The notes under the pieces: model-generated
Told to the model about the DNA's origin: nothing
Databases searched by the model: none
Seen by the model: the letters and a program-made list of their open reading frames with translations, nothing else
Shown: positions 16,681-25,600 of the stretch, one piece after another
How positions within the stretch are numbered: the stretch's first letter is position 1
Layout of the letters: each line of letters opens with the position of its first letter
Origin: J095 sp964517605
Lineage (GTDB): Bacteria > Chloroflexota > Anaerolineae > 4572-78 > J111
Length of the DNA: 64,000 nucleotides
Assembly: GCA_964517605.1 (NCBI GenBank)
Contig: CAZFCE010000004.1
Coordinates: 62,001-126,000 of the forward strand
Direction: 5' to 3'
Made by a program: the position numbers and the translations under genes

Positions 16681-16769
16681 TTTCTTAATTCCTTAACTGT
16701 ATTAGCTCTCGGGGAACAAACTGTGCGGCTGCCAATAATAGCACAAAAAAGCGGATGACACCAATTTGG

Positions 16770-18380
16770 CTACTGTAATTTTGATTGGCGATATTCGTTG
16801 GGGGTTTGGTTGGTTTCGCGTTGAAAAATGCGGTAAAAGTTGGTGGCGTTGGGGTAGCCCACTGCTTCGGCAATGGCCGAAACGGTCATAGGGGTGGTGC
16901 GGAGTAGTTTTTTGGCGTTTTTAATGCGCAACGAGGCCAAGTATTTTGAGTAGCTGGTGCCGGTGCGTTCTTTGAGCAAAAACGCCAAATGCGATATGCT
17001 GAGGCCCACGGCGTGGGCCACGTCGTGCAGCGAAATATCGGGATTATGGTGGTTTTTGTGGATGTATTCAATGGCCAACTGAGCGGCATCCTGGTTGGAA
17101 TGTTCTATTTTTAGCTCAAAAATGCCCAGCAGGTCGGTCAGGCTATTGAGTGCCCATGCTCGCAGTTGGGCCGGGCTGGGCGCCGAGAAAAGCACCGCCA
17201 TTTGCCGGTGCGATAAATCGAACACTTCCGGGGCCGAAGCGCCAATTTCAATCACGGTTCGGGAAATCAGGGTGAGCAGTTCGGCAAAGTAGCTGTACAG
17301 GGTTTGGGGATCGCGTTTGTATTTGTACAGCATGTCATCCACAATGCCGTTCATCAGCTCCAGACAAATATCTTCCTGTTTGATGCGCACGTTTTCCAGC
17401 AATTCTTTTTCCAGCGCCAGCGGATAAATGTAGCCCTGTTGCTGGCTGTTAACGTTGGTTTCATCAATGTGGATAACGCAGTTGCCACTAGAGGTATGCC
17501 GCTGCGCCAGGCGCGCTTCGGCGTAAGAAACCGGAATTGAATCGAGTTCGGCGTAGCGGTGGCCAAAGCTAACGGTAACTGTAAAATGGCCCTGGCTGGC
17601 AATCCGCTGCCTGAGCGTTTCACCCAGCGCTTTTTGGGCGTTAACGGTTTCCCACTGGTTGCCGGTTGATAAAATTATCACCAGTTGGCCCAGTTGCCAC
17701 TGGCCCAGCAGCGTTTGGGGGGCCGGCTCAAGAATTTTGTACACCGTTTGGGTAATGGCGTTGTAATGCTGAAGGAGCGTTTCGGGTTTGAAGCGTTTGA
17801 TGATTTTGTTAAAATCGTCAATGCTCAACACCATCACCACCGGCATACTAACCGTTTTGCGGAGTTGTTCGAGCGTTATTTCAACGCCAACGGGGTCTCT
17901 GGTTTGCCGGTACACCAGTTCATCTACCAGATTGGCCTCAATGAGTGGCAGCGCCTTTTCCAGCCGTTTTTGGGTTTCGGTGAGAATTTGCTGCCGGGTT
18001 TGTTCTTTTTGGATGATGGTTTGAACCTGGGTAATAACTTCGATGAGTTTGTTGGGGCGCACCGGTTTGAGCAGGTAATCCACCGCACCCAGTTTTAGCG
18101 CCTCCTGCACATAAGAAAACTCATCGTAGGCGGTGAGAATAACTATTTTTGAGTTTGGGCTTTCCTCGCGGATGGCCTGGGTGGCTTGCAAGCCGTTCAC
18201 GCCGGGCATTTTTATGTCCATAAAAATAATATCGGGCTGGTGCTGGCGGGCCAGCCGCATGGCTTCTTCGCCGTTTTCGGCTTCAAAAACAGGCGACAGA
18301 TTTAAATTTTCGCGGACAACAATTTTGGCAATTGTCGAGCGAATAATAGCGGTATCATCAACTACCAGCAACCCGGGCAT
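16770..18380 (-). CDS. AraC-type response regulator (YesN family)
   Basis: A 536-residue protein with a receiver domain at residues 1-120 (acidic pair VVDD, phospho-acceptor Asp55 in FMDIKMPG, Lys105 in LLKPVRP), a middle region of about 280 residues without a clear family, and a C-terminal AraC double helix-turn-helix (IHKNHHNPDISLHDVAHAVG and the NFYRIFQRETNQTPNEYR end). It is 29 bases downstream of the PocR-type kinase and surely its partner. It probably activates the BMC operons, for which TGTAC repeats at 10390-10500 are candidate sites. Confidence 0.9.
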   Translation of the reverse strand: MPGLLVVDDTAIIRSTIAKIVVRENLNLSPVFEAENGEEAMRLARQHQPDIIFMDIKMPGVNGLQATQAIREESPNSKIVILTAYDEFSYVQEALKLGAVDYLLKPVRPNKLIEVITQVQTIIQKEQTRQQILTETQKRLEKALPLIEANLVDELVYRQTRDPVGVEITLEQLRKTVSMPVVMVLSIDDFNKIIKRFKPETLLQHYNAITQTVYKILEPAPQTLLGQWQLGQLVIILSTGNQWETVNAQKALGETLRQRIASQGHFTVTVSFGHRYAELDSIPVSYAEARLAQRHTSSGNCVIHIDETNVNSQQQGYIYPLALEKELLENVRIKQEDICLELMNGIVDDMLYKYKRDPQTLYSYFAELLTLISRTVIEIGASAPEVFDLSHRQMAVLFSAPSPAQLRAWALNSLTDLLGIFELKIEHSNQDAAQLAIEYIHKNHHNPDISLHDVAHAVGLSISHLAFLLKERTGTSYSKYLASLRIKNAKKLLRTTPMTVSAIAEAVGYPNATNFYRIFQRETNQTPNEYRQSKLQ

Positions 18381-18409
18381 TAAATTGAATTTCCCTTTTG
18401 TCTGTTGGG

Positions 18410-19672
18410 TTAAAAAGCTATCTGCGTAGCTCTGGAGGTTTTTAGCTTGAGCGGCACCAGTAAATCAATGCGGGTGCCCTGGTGGAGCTGGCTGCTAACC
18501 TGAAAAGAAAATTCCTGGTCGTATTCAATCATCAAGCGGCGAATCACATTTTGCAGGCCAATGGAGGTGCTGCCGTTCTTTTCTGGAAAGTTGCGGGCTT
18601 TGATGGCCGCTACCATGTCGGCTTCCATGCCCAGCCCATCATCTTGAATGGTCAGGCGTAAATTGTTTTGGTGCTGTTCGGCCCGGATGTCAATTTGAAC
18701 AGGCCGGGTGAGGGGTTCGAGCGCGTGGATAACGGCATTTTCCACCAGCGGTTGCAAAATCATACACGGAATATAAACGCTGCTCAACCCGGGGGCAATG
18801 GAGATTTGGGCCTGCAACCGGGAGCCAAACCGCAGTTTTTGAATCGCCAGGTAGCGCTCAACCATTTCCATTTCTTCGCTGAGCGGCACGGCCCGGGCAA
18901 CATTCCGCAGGCTGTACCGTAGCAGGTCGCTCAGGTTGTAGGCGATTTCCTCGGTTTGCGGGGCGTCTTCGGCCAGGGCGGTATAACCCACCAGCGCCAG
19001 CGCGTTGAACAGAAAGTGGGGGTTAACCTGGGCTTCGAGCGCTCGCAACTGCGCGTTTTGCAGCGCCTCCTGGAGTTTGGCCTTTTCTTTGATTTCGGAT
19101 AGCAATTTGGTTTTGGATAGGTTGGCCACGCCCATTTCAATGATGTGGTTGGTCATTACAAACAGCATTTCAACGGCGGCGTCCAGCCGTTCGCGGGGAA
19201 TGGCTGGGATGGCTTCGGCCACGGCCCGGAGTTCTCTGGAGCTAAAACCCAACGGCACGTTGCGCTCAACAATGCCTTCGATAAACTTATCCCGGTTTTC
19301 GGCCAGCACCACCTGCCCGCACAAAAAGCCGCCCAGATATTCGCCTTCAATAATAATAGGCGCGGCCACATCCATCAGCCCGCCGTAGCATAAATAGGTT
19401 TGCGGCTCGCCTTCTTTGTAGGATTTGAGGCTGCCGTTGGCGTCGCAAGCCATGCACCGGGCCAACCCTTTTTGGGTAGATCGGATGAGCATGCACAGCG
19501 GTTGAAAGTTGCTTTCGCGGGTAACGGGCTGGCCGTTTCGATCAACCGTAACCGCGCCCACGCCCATCGCCTTGGCAAATGTATCCTGAATGCGCTGCAA
19601 AATAGACAGATTGACAACTTCCTGAATACTGAGTTCTTTTACGGCTGCCTGGGCTATGTATCTTTCTACCAT
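18410..19672 (-). CDS. PocR-type sensor histidine kinase (LytS/YesM-like)
   Basis: Starting at the ATG at 19672 (GGGG 9 bases upstream) gives 420 residues. Residues ~15-180 form a PocR sensory domain with cysteine-rich LCMLIRSTQKGLARCMACD and YLCYGGLMDVAAPI; PocR senses propanediol in Salmonella. Then comes a helical linker and a HisKA_7TM-like kinase core: VNPHFLFNAL phospho-acceptor region, ILQPLVENAV N-box and DDGLGM plus GIGLQN-type G-box residues. An upstream open extension crosses the hairpin at 19701-19728 and is rejected as coding. The protein is soluble, so it senses an internal ligand. Confidence 0.9.
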   Translation of the reverse strand: MVERYIAQAAVKELSIQEVVNLSILQRIQDTFAKAMGVGAVTVDRNGQPVTRESNFQPLCMLIRSTQKGLARCMACDANGSLKSYKEGEPQTYLCYGGLMDVAAPIIIEGEYLGGFLCGQVVLAENRDKFIEGIVERNVPLGFSSRELRAVAEAIPAIPRERLDAAVEMLFVMTNHIIEMGVANLSKTKLLSEIKEKAKLQEALQNAQLRALEAQVNPHFLFNALALVGYTALAEDAPQTEEIAYNLSDLLRYSLRNVARAVPLSEEMEMVERYLAIQKLRFGSRLQAQISIAPGLSSVYIPCMILQPLVENAVIHALEPLTRPVQIDIRAEQHQNNLRLTIQDDGLGMEADMVAAIKARNFPEKNGSTSIGLQNVIRRLMIEYDQEFSFQVSSQLHQGTRIDLLVPLKLKTSRATQIAF

Positions 19673-19700
19673 CGCTTTTAAACCCCATAAAATATAAAAA

Positions 19701-19728
19701 GGACAACCAATAATCATATTGGTTGTCC
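19701..19728 (-). terminator. Intrinsic terminator/attenuator in the sensor-kinase leader
   Basis: GGACAACCAATA pairs perfectly with TATTGGTTGTCC around a 4-base loop. On the minus strand it is followed at once by TTTTTATATTTT. It stands between the cobalamin riboswitch and the kinase start codon, the arrangement expected for riboswitch-controlled transcription termination. Confidence 0.88.
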
Positions 19729-19767
19729 CTTCTCCGCGAGGGTACAATCATAAAATTCCGGCAAAAA

Positions 19768-19945
19768 CAGGGGGTCTGGCTTAGTCAGACATCAGAACAA
19801 AAGCTGTTGTGATGATGGCTTTTACTGCATTGAGTTTATAACTTGCCCCAGTCTGACCTTACAGTTGCGGGACAGCGCCGGATTACCTGATGGGGAATAC
19901 CGGACTTCACCCTGTTGTGACTAACCTTTGCCTGTAGGAACAATC
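19768..19945 (-). ncRNA. Cobalamin riboswitch
   Basis: Read on the minus strand, the leader contains the conserved B12-box core CCGGCGCTGTCCCGCAACTG (plus 19862-19881), preceded by AACAGGGTGAAGTCCGGT (the AGGGAA..CCGGT block) and followed by a GTCTGACTAAGCCAGACC segment at 19772-19789 that closes the fold. These match the known cobalamin riboswitch consensus. A terminator hairpin follows before the kinase gene, so binding of B12 would be expected to turn off, or adjust, transcription of the kinase-regulator-ackA-eutJ group. The exact ends are approximate. Confidence 0.88.
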
Positions 19946-20213
19946 TGTTGTCTACTACAATAAAGGCTACATCTGTAAAACAGTATGTCCACTGGTTGCG
20001 ATTAAACATCAGTGTGGCATTTAACTGTGCCGGGTGGCATTAGGGGCGCAACCATTAACTAGCTACTTAGTTTATTCATTGCCCCGCGTAATGCAAATAC
20101 TCGATTTAAAATTGGGCAAAAACCGCGCTCCGGCTTTGTTTGGTTATCCGCCTAAACAGTGCTACAATGGCCTGAAATTTGCGGGTTGGCCCGTAACGCC
20201 CGAATGGTGAACT
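19946..20213. promoter_or_regulatory. Intergenic control region with rightward promoter
   Basis: TTGGTT at 20140-20145 and TACAAT at 20163-20168, 17 bases apart, form a good sigma-70 type promoter for the acyltransferase gene starting at 20214. The leftward promoter for the riboswitch transcript must also lie here, but I could not identify it confidently. Two copies of ATGCCAC on the minus strand (around 20005-20042) are the only other repeat noticed. Confidence 0.55.
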
Positions 20214-20882
20214 ATGCACAAATCTCCGGTTATAGGTAATAATATACCGCCCTCATTCCGTTTTCCGCGCTGGGTGGGGCGGTTATGGTTGCGCGTGTTT
20301 GGCTGGCACATTGCCGGCGATATGCCGGTTTGCGATAAAATGGTGTTGATTGGCGCGCCGCACACCAGCAATTGGGACCTTCCGTTTATGCTGGCGGTTG
20401 CCGCCGTTTATGGCCTGGATGTTACCTGGATGGGCAAGGATTCGCTCTTTAAAAAGCCGGTGTTTGGCCGGTTGCTGCGCCGGCTGGGCGGCATCCCGAT
20501 TGACCGCAGCCGCCCCAGCGGGGTGGTACTGCAAATTGTGCGGATGTTCAAAAAGTCCAGCCGGTTGGCGCTGGTAGTGCCGCCTTCCGGCACCCGCAAA
20601 AAGAAGGAATACTGGAAATCCGGCTTTTACTGGATTGCCCACACCGCCCAGGTGCCCATTGTGTGTTCTTATCTGGATTATGGCCGCAAAGAGGGCGGCG
20701 TGCGCCTTACTTTTGTCCCCACCGGCGATGTTCAGGCTGATATGGACCGCATTCGGAATTGCTACCAGGATATCCGGGGCAAACACCCCCACCAAACCAC
20801 CCGCATCCGGCTTAAAGAAGAAGACGCCGCCTCCGGCGAAATCAACCCTTCTATTCCAGTGGCGACTCCGGGCGATAGTTAG
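20214..20882 (+). CDS. PlsC-like 1-acylglycerol-3-phosphate acyltransferase
   Basis: This 222-residue protein carries the acyltransferase motif HTSNWD (H-x4-D, near residue 46) and a PPSGTRKK segment that aligns with the glycerolipid acyltransferase EGTR-type block (near residue 123). It belongs to the short, soluble-looking PlsC family. It converges on the pfaD gene and overlaps its end by 32 bases. In some myxobacterial Pfa synthases an AGPAT domain is fused to the KS-CLF-AT-DH subunit, so this separate protein may move the finished acyl chain onto lipid. That link is inference. Confidence 0.82.
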   Translation: MHKSPVIGNNIPPSFRFPRWVGRLWLRVFGWHIAGDMPVCDKMVLIGAPHTSNWDLPFMLAVAAVYGLDVTWMGKDSLFKKPVFGRLLRRLGGIPIDRSRPSGVVLQIVRMFKKSSRLALVVPPSGTRKKKEYWKSGFYWIAHTAQVPIVCSYLDYGRKEGGVRLTFVPTGDVQADMDRIRNCYQDIRGKHPHQTTRIRLKEEDAASGEINPSIPVATPGDS

Positions 20883-22506
20883 CCCACTGCGCCGGCAGGC
20901 GCAAGCCGCCCACGCGCAAACTATGCAGCCGGTACAGGTAGGCCGCGCCGGTCATAATGTGCCGGGCCACATCAACCGCCTGCCGGTTGTGGTACTGTTC
21001 CAGGTACGTGCCGCGCACCCAATCATTAAACGCGCCCATCGCCGGGCCGCACCAAATCTGGTAATCCAGTTCGCGCCCTTTTTCACCCACGTTTGACCAC
21101 CGCGATGACAGCCCCAAATACCACCGAAAAATCAGCGCCATTTTGCGTTTGGGGTTATTGTTGGCGCGTTCCAGTTGAGCCGGGTCGCGCTCGCCAAAAA
21201 AGGTTTCGCAACTGCGCCAAATAGCGTCAAAACTCATTTTGAACACCTGTTTTTCCAGCTTGTCGCGCTCGGCGGCAGGAATAGCCTCCACCGAATCGTA
21301 CTGCTGGTACAGTTCGTACAGCTTTTGCGCCCGCATGGGGAACATGGTGCCGCGCTTGAGCACCTGCAATTTTACGCCCATTTCAAACATATCGGCGGCG
21401 GGGGCCATCATCACATCGGCCATGTCGGTCTGGGCCAGCAGCTTGCGGGTATGCTCCGATGCCCCGGCTTCGATACAAGCCTGATTGACCGAGCCGGTTA
21501 CCAGGTAGGCCGCGCCCATCATCAGCGCCGCCAGCGCCGCTTCGGGCGTGCCGATGCCGCCCGCCGCGCCCACGCGCAGGGGTTGGCGGTAATTGTATTT
21601 GGCCTGCATTTCATCGCGCAGCGCCAGCAGCGAGGGCAACAGGCACACTAAAGGCCGGTTATCGGTGTGCCCGCCGGAGTCGGCTTCTACGGTGATGTCG
21701 TCGGCCATCGGCACCTGTTCGGCCAGCGCGGCCTGTTGCGGCGTAATCAGATTTTGGGCCACCAGTTCTTGCAGCATTTTGGCCGGAGCCGGCTGCATAA
21801 ATTTGGCGGCTACTTCGCGCCGCGAAATTTTGGCAATCACTTTGTGGCCAATCTCAATTTCTCCGGCGGCGTTAACCGCCAGCCCCGCCGCGCGATAGCG
21901 CACAATATGCGGCGTTAGCCCCAAATAGGCCGATGCCTCAACCGTTTTTACGCCGTGCCGAATGTACAACTCAACGGCGCTGCGCTCCAGGTTTTCTTCG
22001 TTGGGGCTGTGAATCAGGTTAAAGGCATACGGCCCGTGCGGCAGCGCCGCCTGAATTTGCTGAATAGCTGCCCGCACTCGCTCCGGCACCAGCCCGGCGG
22101 CCCCAAACGAGCCAATCATCCCGGCCCGCCCCAGTGCAATCACTAGCGCTTCCGAGGCGATGCCGTTGGCCATGGCTCCGGCCATGTACGGATATTGCAG
22201 GCCGTGCGCCGCCAAAAAAGCGGGGTCGGCCAACTGTTGAACGTTTACCGGCGGCGCGGAGAGCAGCGCCGTAAATTGTCCGGCCACGCCGTTATTGCCG
22301 GCATGAACGCTGCCTTCGTTGGTTACGCCAATGCGCCCGTGCGCATCGCGCACCACATGCACCGGCTGGTCTAAATTGAGCAGCCGGGCTTTGATGCCGG
22401 CTTCATCGCCGGCTACGGCGTTGCCGGGGCCGGCCCACACCTGGCCCGCTTCTGCCGGATTGCGCTGTAACCGGGGCGTTTCTGTAAATTGCAGCAGGTT
22501 GGTCAT
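20851..22506 (-). CDS. pfaD: PfaD-type enoyl reductase
   Basis: A 551-residue FMN-dependent enoyl-ACP reductase of the PfaD family, acting in trans on the iterative synthase encoded upstream. The N-terminal part has YMAGAMANGIASEALVIALG and the barrel includes VGAAGGIGTPEAALAALMMG with YLVTGSVNQACIEAGAS, the phosphate-binding end of the TIM barrel. The C-terminal region (RSCETFFGERDPAQLERA, KMALIFRWYLGLSSRWSN) is characteristic of PfaD. It is preceded by GAAGGAG and a stretch of small direct repeats separating it from the KS-CLF gene. Confidence 0.94.
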   Translation of the reverse strand: MTNLLQFTETPRLQRNPAEAGQVWAGPGNAVAGDEAGIKARLLNLDQPVHVVRDAHGRIGVTNEGSVHAGNNGVAGQFTALLSAPPVNVQQLADPAFLAAHGLQYPYMAGAMANGIASEALVIALGRAGMIGSFGAAGLVPERVRAAIQQIQAALPHGPYAFNLIHSPNEENLERSAVELYIRHGVKTVEASAYLGLTPHIVRYRAAGLAVNAAGEIEIGHKVIAKISRREVAAKFMQPAPAKMLQELVAQNLITPQQAALAEQVPMADDITVEADSGGHTDNRPLVCLLPSLLALRDEMQAKYNYRQPLRVGAAGGIGTPEAALAALMMGAAYLVTGSVNQACIEAGASEHTRKLLAQTDMADVMMAPAADMFEMGVKLQVLKRGTMFPMRAQKLYELYQQYDSVEAIPAAERDKLEKQVFKMSFDAIWRSCETFFGERDPAQLERANNNPKRKMALIFRWYLGLSSRWSNVGEKGRELDYQIWCGPAMGAFNDWVRGTYLEQYHNRQAVDVARHIMTGAAYLYRLHSLRVGGLRLPAQWANYRPESPLE

Positions 22507-22517
22507 CTAATAATGCT

Positions 22518-22575
22518 CCTTCGTAAATAGCAGTTAGCCGTTAGCTGTTAGCTTTGCCTGGCTACCTGCTAATGG
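22518..22575. repeat. Short GTTAGC-rich repeat between pfa genes
   Basis: The 100-base gap contains several degenerate copies of GTTAGC/GCTAAC (AGCAGTTAGCCGTTAGC, then GTTAGCTTTG and CTAATGGCTAGC). It resembles the low-complexity repeats common between genes in this genome and has no obvious coding content. Confidence 0.6.
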
Positions 22576-22606
22576 CTAGCTGCTGATTTTCATTCTCAGT
22601 TCAAAT

Positions 22607-25600
22607 TTACGATTCGGCCAGCCGCAGCCCTATCTGTTTTACTTCGTAAATGCGCATGTCGCCTTTCCACAGGCTGGCATCGCCCCGCAGCGTTACCTGT
22701 CCGGGGCCGGTTTCAATGCCGGTGATATGGATTTCCAGCCGCATGGTGGCGTCGCCGGGCGTCATCTGGCCGCGATAAATCCACACGGTCCGGTGATCGG
22801 CCACGTGCGTAAAATGCGGCGATTTGAGCTGCGCGCCCAAATTTTGGTGCAGGGCAAAAATTTGCAACGCCTGAAGAATCGCCTCTACCCCCAGCGAGCC
22901 GGGCATAACCGGGTCCTGGTAAAAGTGGCAGCTAAAAAACCAGTCCTGCGGATTGATTTTTTTGCTGGCAAAAATGTAACCCTGCCCGTGCCGCCCTCCG
23001 CCGGGGATTACCAGCGCCTCGTCCAGAAAATTGAGCTGGTCGCCGGCCAGCCGGTAATGGGGCTTATCGGCGTTGGCCTGGTACCACTGCTGCCGGGCCG
23101 AAGGTGCGGTCAGGTTGATTTTGCTCACCGGCAACCCGGCGGCCTGTTCGTACCACGGCGCTATTTTTTTGCCCTGATCCAGTCCCACCTGATTGGCCAG
23201 CGATTGCGGTTTAAAGTAACCAAACACGGCGGTGCCGGCGTAAAACGGCGCGTCATCCACGGCCAGTTGGTAGCTGAATTTCTGAATGATGATGCCCTGA
23301 ATGGCCGTGGCCGAGAGTAATTCTACCCGGTTGCGAATAGTTTTGCCGCGCAAATCAACCACGCGGAGCAAATGCCCGTCGCCGTCCAGGTTGCGAAAGT
23401 AGAAATCTTCGTTGGGATAGGCCAGCGTTGAGCCGAGGTAGGCCGATAAAAAGCCGCACGGTTGCAGGCCAATTTCCATCAAAATGGAATATGGCATAAC
23501 CGGGTAACTGTTTTGTCTGCTCCACCACGGCGCGGCGGGCACATCGTACTCGCTCACCAAACTGGGTTGGCCGGTGAATTTTAGCCGGGTGGCGTTGATT
23601 TCAACAATCCGGCTGATGAGTTTTAGATCGCCGTTGGGGGTGCGCGGAATGCGCCGCCCTTCAAAAATCTGGTAATCCGGGCCAAAACAAGCCGAAATTG
23701 ACCCCAACGCAAAGTTTTCTATGTGCTCCTCGTTGAACAGCGCCGGTTTGGGCGGCGGCAAAATTTCAACGGCGGTTTGGGCTAATTCCGGTTTAAAAAA
23801 CGGGTCATCGGGCGTTTTTTCTACCAGTTGCAGCCCCAGGTTTTTAAAGTCAACCACCACCCGGCCTTCAAAGATAATATCCACGTTGGCTTTGGCGTAG
23901 GGATGCGGCTCCTGCCCAATTTCGGTGATTTCCATGCGGTAAATCAGTTTTGAGGAGCAAGCGGTAATTTGCTTGCGGGTGCGCACCACCTGCGGCAAAT
24001 CGCGCACCGGTTGAAAACGGGCGTCGCGGGTTTGGGTTTGCAGGCCCAGGTACAGCAGGTAAAATTGCAGCAATTGGCTGCACCCTTCGGCCACCAGCGA
24101 GCCGGCCATTACCTGGTCATCGCTGAAGTGGCAGGGGAAGTACCAGTGCTCCGGCTCCAAATCCTTTTCCGAGACAATCAGCCCCAGCCCCCACGCCCCG
24201 CCGCGCGGGTCTACCGTGGTAATTCGGTCAACCATTAAAATGCCTTCCGGCGGCAGCCGCAGCGACGGGTTTAGCCCGTGCTGGTTGTACTGCGGGCCAA
24301 ACGCGCCGGCAATATCGCCGTGTACCAGGCGCAACAGTTCGGCGCGGTTAAAGCTGGTTTGGGCGCAGGCCAGGCGCGGCTCAAAATATTGTTTGGGCAG
24401 CGCGGCTTTATCGGCCTTTTCTTTTTCGGTGGTGATAATGCCTTTGCCGCCGGCCAGCTCTTCATCGGTGAAAAAGCCGGCGCACCCGCCACGCATTTTC
24501 AGCACCATTTTATCGCCCACAAAACAGTTGTAGCTAAAGAAAAAGAGCAGGCTTTCGCCGCTTTTGGCAAACGAATCAATGCTGATGTCGTAGCGCAGGG
24601 TGTGGCCTTCCAGCGGTATGTCGTCCAAAAAGGTCAGGGTGCAATCCAGCAGGCGGTACACCCGCTCGCCTTTGTTGGCAAAATCAATGCCCAGGTAGCT
24701 AATCAGCATCAGGTCGCACTGGCCCGATTCTACCGATACCGCCCACGGAATCTGGCCATCGGTGCTGTACCAGGCGTCAAACGGAATATCGTACTCGGTG
24801 GTGATTTGCGACGGTTTAAACTCGCCGCGCACTGCATTCAGTTTGGTAATGCGGCTCACCAGCAGGTACGGCGGAATGGGCAGCCGTACCCGGCGGCTGT
24901 AGGTATCAATGATGGCGTACTCCGGCCCAAAAATCGGCTCGATGCGGCCCCCGGCGTATTCCAGCAATTCGGCCTCATTCCAGATGATGTGTTCCGGCTG
25001 GCTGTAGTTGTTGGGCCGCTGCTGCGCCGCCGGAGAAATGGCGCGCAGTTCAACCGGCTGGTGTTCCGGCAAGGGCTGCCCCAGAATTTCCAGTTCAACC
25101 AGGCGGCGCATGTGGCGCATGGCGGCGGTGCGGCCCTGCAAAAAGGCGGCGTGAACATCGGCGGCGCGGCTGGTGTTTTGGGCCAATTTTTCAAACTGAT
25201 GCGCCAAAGAGTCGGCCTCAAGCGGCGTAGCGCCGGCAGCTTCCACCGGCGACGGAGTTTCGGCGGGGTTTGGGTTGGGTTTGTTCATCAGGCTTCCATT
25301 GTTCTTTTGGGCTAACAACCGGTCGCTCCCGGCTTCTGTTTGGCTTCCGATATTTGTTATTTGGCTTTTAATTTCTGCCATCTGGCTTCTATCATCTGAC
25401 TTCTGACTTCTGTCATCTGTTATTTGGCTTTCGGTATTCGGTTGCCGTCTTTTGACATCTTTAAACTTTTGCCGGTTTTCATCGGTTAAAATTACGTCGT
25501 TAATACCCGGCTCCAGCAGCGAAACCGTGCGTACCAGCGTCCGGTTTGAGGCGGGCGAGGCGGCGGGCAGCGGCTCGTACAGCGGCGATAAATCCAGCGG

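Noticed and set aside
1..19945. CoA-acylating propionaldehyde dehydrogenase (PduP)
   Set aside because: I looked for it on both strands and did not find it; it probably lies beyond the left edge.
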